In this document: one piece after another, positions 1 to 9,144 of the stretch
Layout of the letters: the number at the start of each line of letters is the position of its first letter
Numbering within the stretch: position 1 is the stretch's first letter
Origin: Nocardia grenadensis NBRC 108939
GTDB lineage: Bacteria; Actinomycetota; Actinomycetes; Mycobacteriales; Mycobacteriaceae
NCBI RefSeq assembly: GCF_001613445.1
Contig: NZ_BDCJ01000002.1
Location: 62,001-126,000 of the forward strand
Direction: 5' to 3'
DNA: 64,000 bases
Translations under genes and position numbers: made by a program
Notes under the pieces: generated by a model
Databases searched by the model: none
What the model was told of the DNA's origin: nothing
Seen by the model: only the letters and a program-made list of their open reading frames with translations

Positions 1-1
1 T

Positions 2-718
2 GGCCCGGGGGTCGGTCCGGTCGCGGTCCGCTCCCATCTGACGCCCTACCTGCCGGGCGACCCGCTGGTCACCGGGTCGCACGCGGTGTCGGCGGCGGAG
101 TACGGGTCGGCCTCGATCCTGCCGATCACCTGGGCATACATCCGGATGATGGGCGCCGAGGGATTGCGCCGGGCGACGCTGGCCGCGATCGCGTCGGCCA
201 ACTATCTGGCGCGCCGCCTCGGCGAGTACTACCCCGTCCTCTACACCGGCGACAATGAGATGGTCGCCCACGAATGCATCCTGGATCTGCGCGAGATCAC
301 CAAGCGCACGGGTGTCACCGTCGACGATGTCGCCAAACGGCTCGCCGACTACGGGTTCCACGCGCCGACCATGAGCTTCCCGGTGGCCGGCACCCTGATG
401 GTGGAACCGACCGAGAGCGAGAACCTGGCCGAACTCGACGCGTTCGCCGAGGCCATGATCGCCATCCGGGGTGAGATCGATCGAGTGGGCTCGGGGGAGT
501 GGCCGGCCGAGGACAACCCGCTGCGCAATGCCCCGCACACCGCGGCCGGCCTGGTTCGCGACTGGGATCACCCGTACAGCCGGGAGGTCGCGGTGTATCC
601 GCTCGGGCTCACCCACGACCGGCCCAAGGTGTGGCCGGCCGTCCGCCGGATCGACGGGGCGTTCGGCGATCGCAACCTCGTCTGCACCTGCCCGCCGCTC
701 GAGGCCTACGCGGACTGA
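2..718 (+). CDS. gcvP: Glycine dehydrogenase (decarboxylating), P protein, 3' part
   Basis: This is the C-terminal part of the PLP-dependent P protein of the glycine cleavage system, which decarboxylates glycine and passes the aminomethyl group to the lipoyl H protein. The frame is open from the left edge of the window, so the gene begins outside it. About 238 residues are visible. The stretch beginning [15 protein letters not shown], then [20 protein letters not shown] and the late segment [11 protein letters not shown], are typical of the family's C-terminal half. The gene ends with TGA and faces dctA. In M. tuberculosis the homologue gcvB (Rv1832) lies close to glcB, as here. The PLP lysine would lie upstream of the visible part. 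Confidence 0.95.
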   Translation, partial: GPGVGPVAVRSHLTPYLPGDPLVTGSHAVSAAEYGSASILPITWAYIRMMGAEGLRRATLAAIASANYLARRLGEYYPVLYTGDNEMVAHECILDLREITKRTGVTVDDVAKRLADYGFHAPTMSFPVAGTLMVEPTESENLAELDAFAEAMIAIRGEIDRVGSGEWPAEDNPLRNAPHTAAGLVRDWDHPYSREVAVYPLGLTHDRPKVWPAVRRIDGAFGDRNLVCTCPPLEAYAD

Positions 719-861
719 CTCGCATCGACCGCCGCGGCACGGGTCTTGCTGTGCGGCACGCAGTCGTTCGCCGGGAACAGGACCGCGCCCCGGCCGGGCA
801 CAGTTCCGCAGAACGGCACCTCGACCGGGGCGCGACCGGCCCGCCGGTCCGCGATGTGGCG

Positions 862-2214
862 TCAGGCCGGGACGACGACCTTTGCGCCATCTTCTTCGGC
901 AGGACGCGACTGGTGGTCGTCCACCATGGTCTCCTCGTCGAACGGCAGTTTCCGGTCCAGGACGTCGCGCACCTGCCCGGTGTCCAGGGTCTTGGTCCAG
1001 GTGCCGACCAGCAGCGTCGCGACCGCGTTACCGGAGAAATTGGTGAGCGCGCGGGCCTCGGACATGAACCGATCGATACCGACGATCAATCCGACGCCGT
1101 CCAGGAGTTCGGGGCGATGACTCTGCAGCCCGCCGGCCAGGGTGGCCAGGCCCGCGCCGGTGACACCGGCCGCGCCCTTGGAGGCCACGATCATGAACAC
1201 CAGCAGTCCGAATTGTTCGCCGAGATTCAGCGGCTGTCCCATCGCGTCGGCGATGAAGATGGAGGCCATGGTCAGGTAGATGGCGGTGCCGTCCAGGTTG
1301 AACGAATAGCCGGTCGGTACGACCACGCCCACGGTGGTGCGCTGCACCCCCATATGTTCCATCTTCGCGATCAGTCGTGGCAGCGCCGACTCGGAGGATG
1401 AGGTGGCCACGATGAGCAGATACTCGCGGGCCAGGTAACGGCACAGTTTGAAGATCGACACCCGCGCGACCAGCCGCAGCAGCACGCCGAGGACACCGAA
1501 GACGAACAGCAGACAGGTCAGGTAGAAGGCGATCATGAGAGTGGCCAGCTGGACCACGGCGTCGAGGCCGGTCCGGCCGACCACATTGGCGATCGCGCCG
1601 AATGCGCCGATCGGGGCCAGCCAGAGGACCATCGACAGGATCCGGAATACCAGCTTCTGGATCAGCGTGACACCACGCACGATCGGCTCGCCGGCCGAAC
1701 CCATGGCCTGCACCGCGAACCCGACGAGCAGCGCGACGAACAGCGCCTGCAGCACACTGCCCGCGGTCAGCGAGGAGACCAGGGTCGTGGGAATGATGCT
1801 GTGCAGGAATTCCACGGTGCCGCCGGCGCCGTGCGCCTCTTCGGCGTACTCGGCGCCCTGGCCCGCCGACTCGGTGATGTTCAGCCCGGTGCCCGGATCG
1901 AGCAGATTGCCGACCAACAGCCCGATACCCAGCGCTACCGTGGACATCACCAGGAAGTAGCCGATCGCCAAACCGCCGACCTTGCCGACGGTGGTGGCCG
2001 CGCGCACCGAACCGATACCCAGGACGATGGTGCAGAAGATGACCGGCGCGATCATCATCTTGATCAGATCGACGAACATCGTGCCCAGCGGTGCCAGCGC
2101 GCGGCCGGCGCCCGGCGCGAGCCAGCCGACCAGTATCCCTGCCAGGACGGCGACGATGACCGCCAGATAGAGCCAGTGGGTGCGATCCCGCCGTGTTCGA
2201 GTCCGGTCTTCCAT
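862..2214 (-). CDS. dctA: C4-dicarboxylate/cation symporter, DAACS family (DctA-like)
   Basis: Predicted inner-membrane secondary transporter that takes up C4-dicarboxylates (succinate, fumarate, malate) or acidic amino acids with cations. The 450-residue product has the usual length and about eight hydrophobic segments. It carries the serine-rich re-entrant loop (TSSSESALPRL), the NLDGTAIY motif and the glycine-rich loop KGAAGVTGAGLATLAG. The ATG at 2214 was chosen because GGGAGGAGG lies 7 bases upstream. The frame remains open upstream to 2307, but that extension has no such site and is not membrane-like. A decayed sensor-kinase gene lies divergently upstream, matching the usual pairing of dctA with a CitA/DcuS-type kinase. 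Substrate choice between dicarboxylate and glutamate cannot be settled from sequence alone. Confidence 0.93.
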   Translation of the reverse strand: MEDRTRTRRDRTHWLYLAVIVAVLAGILVGWLAPGAGRALAPLGTMFVDLIKMMIAPVIFCTIVLGIGSVRAATTVGKVGGLAIGYFLVMSTVALGIGLLVGNLLDPGTGLNITESAGQGAEYAEEAHGAGGTVEFLHSIIPTTLVSSLTAGSVLQALFVALLVGFAVQAMGSAGEPIVRGVTLIQKLVFRILSMVLWLAPIGAFGAIANVVGRTGLDAVVQLATLMIAFYLTCLLFVFGVLGVLLRLVARVSIFKLCRYLAREYLLIVATSSSESALPRLIAKMEHMGVQRTTVGVVVPTGYSFNLDGTAIYLTMASIFIADAMGQPLNLGEQFGLLVFMIVASKGAAGVTGAGLATLAGGLQSHRPELLDGVGLIVGIDRFMSEARALTNFSGNAVATLLVGTWTKTLDTGQVRDVLDRKLPFDEETMVDDHQSRPAEEDGAKVVVPA

Positions 2215-2372
2215 GACCAGGCCTCCTCCCGAGTCGTAGTGCGCGGGCGGGGTGAACTCGGCCACCACGCCCTGTGCAATGGTGGACCGATACGTGACGC
2301 CCGTCACGGTTTTGTGTACTTCGTTCAGCGGAGGAGCCGGTGCGAACCGGTCGGTGGTCCCTGGCGGGATAG

Positions 2373-2709
2373 GTCTTCGTCCTGCAATTGTTGCTGTTAG
2401 CCCTGGTCACAGCCCTCTGGGTCGGGTACGTGGTGCTCGACGCCCGGCGCGAGGGCGACCGGACCGTCACTCGCGAGGTCACCGATATCGCGGCGAGCGT
2501 CGCGGCGGAATCGTCCACCGCGGCCGCGGTGCGGGTCCCCGGACCCGACCGCGCTGCTGCAACCGGTGACCGAACAGATCCGGCAGACGACCGGGGTGGA
2601 TCTCATCGTGGTGATGGCTCCCGACCGCACCCCGATTCAATACGGCCGGACCGGCCGGCCCCGGACCCGCTACCGCTGGCGGGAATCCCGGGCCGGGCGA
2701 TCCGGCTGA
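2373..2709 (+). pseudogene. Remnant of a CitA/DcuS-type sensor histidine kinase
   Basis: Two frames together read as the N-terminal part of a dicarboxylate/citrate sensor kinase. The first frame, up to about 2538, gives a membrane helix (LQLLLLALVTALWVGYVVLD) followed by a periplasmic-type helix. The next frame, from 2539, continues with LLQPVTEQIRQTTGVDLIVV and MAPDRTPIQYGR, the start of the family's PAS-like sensor domain. One surplus base near the CCCC run at 2537-2540 would join them. The second frame stops at 2707-2709, and no dimerisation or ATPase domain follows, because the next gene lies on the other strand. The gene is therefore both frameshifted and truncated. Family identity rests on pattern and on its divergent position next to dctA. 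Confidence 0.6.
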
Positions 2710-2716
2710 CCGCCGG

Positions 2717-4390
2717 TCAGGGTGTAGTGAGCGCCCCGACCACGGCCGTGCCGAACTCGAGGTCGTTACTGCTCGGCAGTACGGCATAGCTGCCGCCGGT
2801 GCGCTGGGTCAGTGTGCGCAATGTATCGGTGCCCTCGCCGCCCCCGACGACGATGACATCCACCCGGACGGGCGTCGCGGGATCGCCCGCGTCCTGGATG
2901 GCGGTCAGCAGGTTTTCTCCGCTGAGCGTGGACTCGTCCTCGGGCCCGTCGGTGACTAGCAGGATCGAGTTGGTGCGTTCGGCGGCGTAGGTCTCGATCG
3001 CGCCGCGATATGCCGCCAGCAACGCCGGATAGCATTCGTCGGTGCTGGCGGCGGTCGCCTCGATCTTGCCGAGCGAGCCCATCAGGGTGCCGCGGTGTTC
3101 GTCGTCGAGGCGGGCGGTGCCGGCGACGACCCGGTACGGGGTGTCGCCGTCGACGTTCTTGCCGAAGGTCCAGATCCCCAGCCCGAAATCTGGCGGCATC
3201 ACATTCAGGGTGGAGGCCACCGCGCCGACGGTGTTGGCCAGGCGGGTGAGGTCGCCCTCGGTGGTGCTCATGGAGGACGAGACATCCAGCAGCGCGGTGG
3301 CCTGCACCCCGAGCACCGGGTTGGTGAGCGCCTTCCGGAGCCGGTCCAGCGCGGCGCGCGGCGGTGAGACGACCTGCTGGGCCGGCGGGGCGGCGAATCC
3401 GGCGGCGACCAGGTCCCGCTGCTGTTCGGGCCTGCGCAGGTAATCGGCGAACAGGCCGGCGATGAGATTCTGTGTCTCGTCCACCCAGGGCCCCGACATG
3501 ATCGCGGCCGGGTAGTCGGCCACCGGTGCCGCCCCGACGGGGACGTAGGCGGTCGCGCTGCCGTTGGCCGCGAGCTGCCGCTGGGTCAGGGGTACGGCGT
3601 GCACCGGGGCCTCGGCCGGAGCGGCGGACGACAGGGTGGTCATCGCGGCGGAGACGTCCGCGGCCTCGGGTGCGGCGGCGGCCAGACCCGATACCGCGGA
3701 GACGGCCTGGCCGGATTTCGCGGCCTCCTCGGTGAGTGGTTCGGTGCCCGAGATCGCGCCCGCGACGGCGGCGGCGACGGCCAGCGTGCTGTCGCCCGGC
3801 GGGAGCGCCAGCTCCAGCCCCGCCCAGCCCGGAAGACCGATCTGATCGAGTGAACCCTGTTGCAGCCGTGGCAGATCCGCCCACGAGGTCTGAGTGGCGG
3901 CCAGCGCGTGCCGCAGAATCTCCGGCACGGCGAGCACGATGGGGCTGGACGCGATCGACTGCGGGGTGCCCTCGATGAGGCCGGGTACCCGCATGGACTC
4001 GATATCGCGGCTGGAAACCGGTATCCACAGCCCCGGCCGGGGACCGAGGACGGGATTCCAGGTGGCGTTCGAGGTGAAGGCGGCCACCATATCGGCGGAC
4101 GGCCGCTCGGTGACCACGACCTTCGCGCAGTGGTCGCGGACCACCGGCCGGGTCTCGTTGTATCTTTCCGCGATGGTGCGGACCGGGTCGGCGACCTCCG
4201 GATCGGCCGTTACGTCGAGGACGGCCTCGCCTTCCACGCACGTGCCCGCGGCCGCCGATCGGTCCGCGGAATCCGTGTCCAGTCGAGAACATCCGAAAAC
4301 CAGTGCGACCAGGACCACCACGATAACCGCCGCGATCACCGGTCCCTTGCTCGATCTCCGGGAAGAACCGGTGCTGCGATGGGTACCCAC
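2717..4390 (-). CDS. Membrane-anchored substrate-binding-like protein with C-terminal VWA domain
   Basis: Exported protein of 557 residues with an N-terminal membrane segment (residues 18-34) that ends in GC, so it may be a lipoprotein or a simple membrane anchor. The middle resembles bacterial extracellular solute-binding proteins (VTADPEVADPVRTIAERYNE, VLGPRPGLWIPVSS). The last third is a von Willebrand factor A domain with an intact MIDAS start, DVSSSMS, and the later acidic motif LLVTDGPEDES. Such two-part proteins are common in Nocardia and mycobacteria; their ligand is unknown. It starts 108 bases downstream of the WhiB gene, behind that operon's hairpin, so it probably has its own promoter. 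Its function is not known and is not inferred here beyond metal-dependent adhesion or binding at the cell surface. Confidence 0.85.
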   Translation of the reverse strand: MGTHRSTGSSRRSSKGPVIAAVIVVVLVALVFGCSRLDTDSADRSAAAGTCVEGEAVLDVTADPEVADPVRTIAERYNETRPVVRDHCAKVVVTERPSADMVAAFTSNATWNPVLGPRPGLWIPVSSRDIESMRVPGLIEGTPQSIASSPIVLAVPEILRHALAATQTSWADLPRLQQGSLDQIGLPGWAGLELALPPGDSTLAVAAAVAGAISGTEPLTEEAAKSGQAVSAVSGLAAAAPEAADVSAAMTTLSSAAPAEAPVHAVPLTQRQLAANGSATAYVPVGAAPVADYPAAIMSGPWVDETQNLIAGLFADYLRRPEQQRDLVAAGFAAPPAQQVVSPPRAALDRLRKALTNPVLGVQATALLDVSSSMSTTEGDLTRLANTVGAVASTLNVMPPDFGLGIWTFGKNVDGDTPYRVVAGTARLDDEHRGTLMGSLGKIEATAASTDECYPALLAAYRGAIETYAAERTNSILLVTDGPEDESTLSGENLLTAIQDAGDPATPVRVDVIVVGGGEGTDTLRTLTQRTGGSYAVLPSSNDLEFGTAVVGALTTP

Positions 4391-4440
4391 GGGCAGTCAG
4401 TCTATGGTCCTGAACCGCCCGGTGAAGCACCACGGTCACG

Positions 4441-4475
4441 ACTGTGGGGCCGTGCTCGCCGCACGGCCCCACAGT
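4441..4475 (-). terminator. Hairpin after the WhiB/HNH operon
   Basis: A perfect 15-bp inverted repeat (arms 4441-4455 and 4461-4475, five-base loop) lies 24 bases beyond the stop of the WhiB-like gene on the minus strand. There is no clear U tract, which is common for actinobacterial terminators. Confidence 0.7.
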
Positions 4476-4498
4476 GCCTCCGACCAGCTTCGATCCGG

Positions 4499-4747
4499 CT
4501 ACTCCCGGATCATCGTGCCACGGTCGAATTCCTGCCCGCCCCACACGCCGGATTGTCCGGTGCGCTCGGCGAACCTCCGGCATTCGAGCCGGATCGGGCA
4601 GCGCCCGCACACTTCCCGCGCATAGGCGAAATCCTGGGACGGGTAGGGAAACCACGCCTCGTGGTTCGGGTCGCCACGGCAGGCGGCCCGCTGCCATCCG
4701 CGGCTGTCGGAAACGGGCAGCAGGTCTGCCAGAATCTCGACGGTCAT
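4499..4747 (-). CDS. WhiB-family iron-sulfur transcription factor
   Basis: Small regulator of 82 residues with the Wbl family layout. A first cysteine in AACRGD is followed by the cluster CGRCPIRLEC, giving the four [4Fe-4S] ligands in the C...CxxC...C pattern. The VWGG turn follows. The usual strongly basic C-terminal tail is short here (EFDRGTMIRE). The ATG overlaps the last codon of the HNH gene by 4 bases, so the two are translationally coupled and probably one transcript. Wbl proteins bind sigma factor region 4 or DNA and respond to redox or NO; which Wbl subgroup this is cannot be decided by eye. Confidence 0.9.
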   Translation of the reverse strand: MTVEILADLLPVSDSRGWQRAACRGDPNHEAWFPYPSQDFAYAREVCGRCPIRLECRRFAERTGQSGVWGGQEFDRGTMIRE

Positions 4748-5328
4748 CTCGATCCCCTCCTTTCCTGGATCGCCTCGGTGGTGGTTGTCGTCGCGAGTTG
4801 TCGCCAGATCCGGCGCTGCGCCCGGGCGAGCGGGTCCGGCGGCCGCGGCGGCCAGAGCAGCCGCATCCCGGCCTCTTCCGGGGTGCGGTCGGCTTTACCG
4901 GTATTGCAGGTCACGCAGCATGCGATGAGGTTCTCCCAGGTATTGGGACCGCCTCGGCTGCGCGGCCGGATGTGGTCCACGGTGTGTGCCCCGGAGCCGC
5001 AGTAACCGCACCGGTTCCCGTCACGCCGCAGGATCGCGGCGTGCGTGGCGCGGCTGTCGGGCCGGCGGACCGCGAGATGGGCCAGGTACCGGTAGCGGAC
5101 CAGCCGGATCGTCTCCGGCAGCATGATCTCGGTGTGTTGGGACCGGATCGGGAAATGCGGTTGCCGGATAACGATTGATTCGGCGATTCCGCTGGTCAGC
5201 AGTACTACCGTCCGGCCGGCCGGAATCCGGGCCAGCGCCTCGTAGCCGGCGTCGAGCACCAGCACACGGGCGCGTATCCAGTTGTCCGGAGTGAGCGTTG
5301 CCGGTTCGGCGACAGTGGTTGTGGGCAT
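4744..5328 (-). CDS. HNH endonuclease family protein
   Basis: Protein of 194 residues with a C-terminal HNH (beta-beta-alpha metal) domain: RCGYCG, then VDHIRPRSRGG, then the pair CCVTCN followed by KADRTPEEAG. The two CxxC knuckles and the DH...N core are intact, so metal binding and nicking are plausible. The N-terminal 100 residues (NWIRARVLVLDAGYEALARI onward) are typical of the actinobacterial HNH family of unknown role. The start at 5328 gives a normal family length. The frame stays open to 5865, but that extension is low complexity. No strong ribosome site precedes the chosen ATG, so it could be a few codons off. It is the first recognised gene of an operon with the WhiB-like gene. Confidence 0.85.
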   Translation of the reverse strand: MPTTTVAEPATLTPDNWIRARVLVLDAGYEALARIPAGRTVVLLTSGIAESIVIRQPHFPIRSQHTEIMLPETIRLVRYRYLAHLAVRRPDSRATHAAILRRDGNRCGYCGSGAHTVDHIRPRSRGGPNTWENLIACCVTCNTGKADRTPEEAGMRLLWPPRPPDPLARAQRRIWRQLATTTTTEAIQERRGSR

Positions 5329-5395
5329 GGGTATCACCAGGTTTCGACGGCCCGGGGCAGCCGGGACCACGACGGAGACGGGAGAAGGCGGGCGG

Positions 5396-5560
5396 TCAGC
5401 GCCGCTGGGGGAGGAGCCGGTCGATCGCGCGATCGCCGATGGCGGGTTCCGGCTGCCGCGACGGCTCGCCGCGCACGCCCATCGGCCGTTTCGGCGCACT
5501 GGCGCGTGCTGCGGAATCGGCGTTCGACCGGGTGTTACCGGCCGATGCGACTGGATACAA
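5396..5560 (-). CDS. Possible small gene (54 codons) ahead of the HNH/WhiB operon
   Basis: A TTG codon at 5560 is preceded five bases upstream by a near-ideal ribosome site, AAGGGAGGAG (5566-5575 on the minus strand). The frame runs for 54 codons to TGA at 5396-5398, 67 bases before the HNH gene. Third codon positions are about 80 percent G or C, like real genes here. The product is hydrophilic and basic (MYPVASAGNTRSNADSAARA at its start), has no recognised domain and could be a leader or regulatory peptide. It could also be chance; no homologue is known to me. Confidence 0.4.
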   Translation of the reverse strand: MYPVASAGNTRSNADSAARASAPKRPMGVRGEPSRQPEPAIGDRAIDRLLPQRR

Positions 5561-5894
5561 GACCACTCCTCCCTTCGCTGTGTCGTAGCCCTGCCGGGGC
5601 GGCGGGCCGGATGGAATACATGGTGGCACAGGGCGGTAGCGGTTGTCGGCTCATTTTTCGGCACCTGATCGGGCACTACCGTCGCGTGGACCGGCGCCCA
5701 ACCGTGGACCCCGCCCTGGCCGCCGGAAGCGCCGCGCGGCGGAGCCCGGGCGGTCGCGACGGTGCGGGGTAGAGTCCGCATCGGGACGTCTGCGCCCCCG
5801 CCCACGTGATCACCCGGCGATCGGAGCACCGCTACCGGTCGGTAACATAAACATCGACTTTCCACCCGGTATTTCGCGGAAGTGAGGCACGTAG
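5561..5894. other. Intergenic region between the HNH operon and glcB
   Basis: This 334-base stretch separates two divergent transcription units, so it should hold both promoters. Near glcB there is a TACCG-GT-CGGTA inverted repeat at 5833-5844 overlapping TAACAT (5843-5848), a possible -10 element of the actinobacterial TAnnnT type about 47 bases before the glcB ATG. No convincing -35 was seen. The rest contains only open frames that look like shadows. Confidence 0.35.
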
Positions 5895-8084
5895 ATGACA
5901 GAGCGGAAAAAGGTCGGCGGGCTCGAGGTTGCCACCGTTCTCCACGACTTCGTAGAGAACGAGGCGCTCCCCGGTACCGGCGTCGATTCCGCCGCGTTCT
6001 GGGCCGGCGCCGAGCGGATCATCACCGAGTTCGCGCCGCGCAACCGAGCCCTGCTGGCCGAACGCGACGAAATCCAGGGCAAGCTCGACGCCTGGCACAG
6101 CGAACATCCGGGCGCAAATTACGACAGGTCGGCCTATAAGCAGTTCCTGGTCGAGATCGGCTACCTGCAGTCCGAGCCCGCCGATTTCACCATCGGCACC
6201 GCCGGCGTCGACGATGAGATCAGCAGTACCGCCGGGCCGCAGCTGGTGGTCCCGGTGAGCAACGCGCGGTTCGCCATCAATGCCGCCAATGCCCGCTGGG
6301 GATCGCTCTACGACGCGCTCTACGGCACCGACGCCATCCCGGAGACCGGCGGCGCCGAGAAGGGCACCGGCTACAACCGAGTGCGCGGGGACAAGGTCAT
6401 CGAATGGGCCCGCAACTTCCTCGACGACGCGGTCACCTTGATCACCGGTTCGCATATCGGCTCGACCTCCTACGCCATCGTCGACGGTGAACTCGAGGTC
6501 GGCCTGGAGGACGGCACCACCATCGGCCTGGCCGATGCCGGTCAGCTCGTCGGCTATCTGGGCGACCCGGCCGCCCCGCGGTCGATCCTGCTGCAGAACA
6601 ACGGGCTGCACATCGAGATCCAGATCGATCCGGATTCGCCGATCGGCGGCACCGATACCGCCGGCATCAAAGATGTTGTCATCGAATCCGCGGTCACCAC
6701 GATCATGGACTTCGAGGACTCCGTGGCCGCGGTGGACGCCGAGGACAAGACCCTCTGTTACCGCAACTGGCTGGGCCTGATGAAGGGCGACCTCGCCGAG
6801 GAGGTCACCAAGAACGGCAAGACTTTCACCCGGACCATGAACCCGGACCGGGTCTACACCGCCCTGGACGGTTCCGAACTGACCGTGCACGGCCGGTCGC
6901 TGCTGTTCGTACGCAATGTCGGCCATCTGATGACCAGCGACGCGATCCTGGACGACGAGGGCAACGAGGTGCCCGAGGGCATTCTGGACGGCATCCTTAC
7001 CTCCCTGATCGCCAAGCATTCGCTGCGCGACGATGTGGCGCTCACCAACAGCCGCACGGGTTCGGTCTACATCGTGAAGCCGAAGATGCACGGCCCGGAC
7101 GAGGTGGCCTTCACCAATGACCTGTTCGCCGCGGTCGAGGATGTGCTGGACCTACCGCGTAACACCCTCAAGGTCGGCATCATGGACGAGGAGCGCCGCA
7201 CCACGGTGAACCTCAAGGCGTGTATCAATGCCGCCGCCGACCGCGTGGTGTTCATCAACACCGGCTTCCTGGACCGCACCGGCGACGAGATCCACACCTC
7301 CATGGAGGCGGGGCCGATGATCCGCAAGGCCGAAATGAAGACCCAGCGGTGGATCCTGGCCTACGAGGACTGGAACGTCGATACCGGTATCACGGCCGGG
7401 CTGCCGCACAAGGCGCAGATCGGCAAGGGAATGTGGGCCATGCCGGACCTGATGGCCGGCATGCTCGAACAGAAGATCGGCCATCCCAAGGCCGGCGCCA
7501 CCACCGCGTGGGTGCCCTCCCCGACGGCGGCCACCCTGCACGCCACCCACTACCACCTGGTGGACGTGTTCAAGCGGCAGGCCGAGATCGCCAAGGGCGG
7601 GGCACGCGCGAGTGTCGACGATATCCTGCAGATCCCGCTGGCCACGGATACCAACTGGTCCGAGGCCGACAAGCAGCAGGAGCTCGACAACAACTCGCAG
7701 TCCATCCTGGGCTATGTGGTGCGCTGGATCGACCAGGGTGTGGGTTGTTCCAAGGTGCCCGACATCTCCGATATCGCGCTGATGGAGGATCGCGCCACCC
7801 TGCGGATCTCCAGCCAGCTGATGGCCAACTGGCTGCGTCACGGTGTGGTCACCACCGACGAGGTGGTGGCGAGCCTGGAACGGATGGCGCCCGTGGTGGA
7901 TCGGCAGAACGCCGGCGATCCCGGCTACCGTCCGATGGCGCCCGATTTCGCGGGCAGTATCGCCTTCCAGGCCGCGAAAGATCTCATCCTCGAAGGGACC
8001 GCGCAGCCCAACGGCTACACCGAGCCGATCCTGCACCGTCGCCGCCGTGAGGCCAAGGCGCTGGCGGGTAAGAACGAGGCGTAA
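5895..8084 (+). CDS. glcB: Malate synthase G
   Basis: Condenses glyoxylate with acetyl-CoA to give malate, the second step of the glyoxylate shunt, in the cytoplasm. The 729-residue product matches the long G isoform (M. tuberculosis GlcB is 741). Landmarks include the TIM-barrel segments [13 protein letters not shown] and [15 protein letters not shown], the conserved [17 protein letters not shown], and [14 protein letters not shown] with [20 protein letters not shown]. The ATG at 5895 follows a weak purine-rich site. A strong hairpin follows the gene, so it is probably monocistronic. Together with acn in this window it supports growth on fatty acids or acetate. The neighbourhood matches M. 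tuberculosis Rv1837c. Confidence 0.97.
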   Translation: MTERKKVGGLEVATVLHDFVENEALPGTGVDSAAFWAGAERIITEFAPRNRALLAERDEIQGKLDAWHSEHPGANYDRSAYKQFLVEIGYLQSEPADFTIGTAGVDDEISSTAGPQLVVPVSNARFAINAANARWGSLYDALYGTDAIPETGGAEKGTGYNRVRGDKVIEWARNFLDDAVTLITGSHIGSTSYAIVDGELEVGLEDGTTIGLADAGQLVGYLGDPAAPRSILLQNNGLHIEIQIDPDSPIGGTDTAGIKDVVIESAVTTIMDFEDSVAAVDAEDKTLCYRNWLGLMKGDLAEEVTKNGKTFTRTMNPDRVYTALDGSELTVHGRSLLFVRNVGHLMTSDAILDDEGNEVPEGILDGILTSLIAKHSLRDDVALTNSRTGSVYIVKPKMHGPDEVAFTNDLFAAVEDVLDLPRNTLKVGIMDEERRTTVNLKACINAAADRVVFINTGFLDRTGDEIHTSMEAGPMIRKAEMKTQRWILAYEDWNVDTGITAGLPHKAQIGKGMWAMPDLMAGMLEQKIGHPKAGATTAWVPSPTAATLHATHYHLVDVFKRQAEIAKGGARASVDDILQIPLATDTNWSEADKQQELDNNSQSILGYVVRWIDQGVGCSKVPDISDIALMEDRATLRISSQLMANWLRHGVVTTDEVVASLERMAPVVDRQNAGDPGYRPMAPDFAGSIAFQAAKDLILEGTAQPNGYTEPILHRRRREAKALAGKNEA

Positions 8085-8103
8085 CCGCCTCGGCACGACA
8101 GCG

Positions 8104-8141
8104 TGCGGTCCCCGGCCTCTCGTGAGCGGTCGGGGACCGCA
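8104..8141 (+). terminator. glcB terminator hairpin
   Basis: An inverted repeat with an 11-bp perfect outer stem (8104-8114 with 8131-8141), extendable inward to 13 of 14 pairs, begins 19 bases after the glcB stop codon. No long U tract follows. Confidence 0.65.
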
Positions 8142-8213
8142 TGTTCGTATGCCGGCGCGCCCGCGCGGGGCACGCCGGGAATGCCGACGCCGGGTCGAGG
8201 TGTTGTCCGGGAC

Positions 8214-8972
8214 ATGAAGGTTTTGATCGTCTACGCGCACCCGGAACCCGATTCGCTCACCGGAGCCCTGAAAGATGTGGCCGTCGAACAATTGCGGGCC
8301 GACGGCCACGACGTGCGGGTGAGCGACCTCTACGCCATGGGCTGGAAGGCCCACGCCGACGCCACCGATTTCGGGGCCGTCGAGGAGACCAACTTCATGC
8401 TGGCCTCGGGTGAGGCCTTCGCGAACGGCACGCTGAGCGCCGATATCCGGGCCGAGCAGGAGAAACTGCTGTGGGCCGATACCGTGCTGCTCCATTTCCC
8501 GCTGTGGTGGTTCGCCATGCCCGCCATCCTCAAGGGCTGGGTGGATCGGGTGTTCACCTGCGGATTCGCCTACGGCGCGGGCGGAACCGCCATCCCACGC
8601 TACGGTGACGGCGTCCTCGCCGGTCGGCGGGCGATGCTGGTGGTGGCCGTCGGCGGCCGGGAACCGGCGTATTCCGATCGGGGGATCAACGGCCCGACAG
8701 CGGATGTGCTGTTCCCCATCCACCACGGCATCCTCTACTACCCGGGCATGGATGTGCTGCCACCGTTCGTCGTACACGGTGCGATCAGGGTGGACGACGA
8801 ACGCTTCGAACAGCTCGCCATCGATCTGCGTAAGCGGCTGGCGGAACTGGACACCGCCGAGCCGATCCGGTATCGGCGTCAAGCCGGCGGCGACTATGAT
8901 CGCTCGCTCCGGCTCGAAGCGGGACGCGAAGAGGCGGGAGCCACCGGATTCGGGCTGCACATCGCCTCGTGA
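8214..8972 (+). CDS. NAD(P)H dehydrogenase (quinone), flavodoxin fold
   Basis: Predicted FMN- or FAD-dependent NAD(P)H:quinone oxidoreductase of the NQO1/MdaB/KefF type, 252 residues. The N-terminal beta strand and phosphate loop MKVLIVYAHPEPDSLTGAL bind the flavin phosphate. HFPLWWFAMPAILKGWVDRV and the following FTCGFAYG match the conserved NQO segment that packs against the isoalloxazine ring. The ATG at 8214 was chosen because it opens directly into the flavodoxin strand; upstream codons in frame are unlike the family. The gene stands alone between the glcB terminator and hypX. A role in quinone or xenobiotic reduction is likely; the true substrate is unknown. Confidence 0.88.
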   Translation: MKVLIVYAHPEPDSLTGALKDVAVEQLRADGHDVRVSDLYAMGWKAHADATDFGAVEETNFMLASGEAFANGTLSADIRAEQEKLLWADTVLLHFPLWWFAMPAILKGWVDRVFTCGFAYGAGGTAIPRYGDGVLAGRRAMLVVAVGGREPAYSDRGINGPTADVLFPIHHGILYYPGMDVLPPFVVHGAIRVDDERFEQLAIDLRKRLAELDTAEPIRYRRQAGGDYDRSLRLEAGREEAGATGFGLHIAS

Positions 8973-9144
8973 GGTAGCGCGGCGCGAACGGGCGCGCCCG
9001 CTTCCTCCCACCGCGAATCCGTTCGCGCAGTGAGTGGTCGGGAGGGCCCGGGCTGCGGGCGGGCCGGCGCAGGACTAGCTTGGTCGGGTAGAGACCGTAT
9101 CCGGGGAACGAGCGGATCGGTTCCCTGTCCGATGGAGGAGAATC

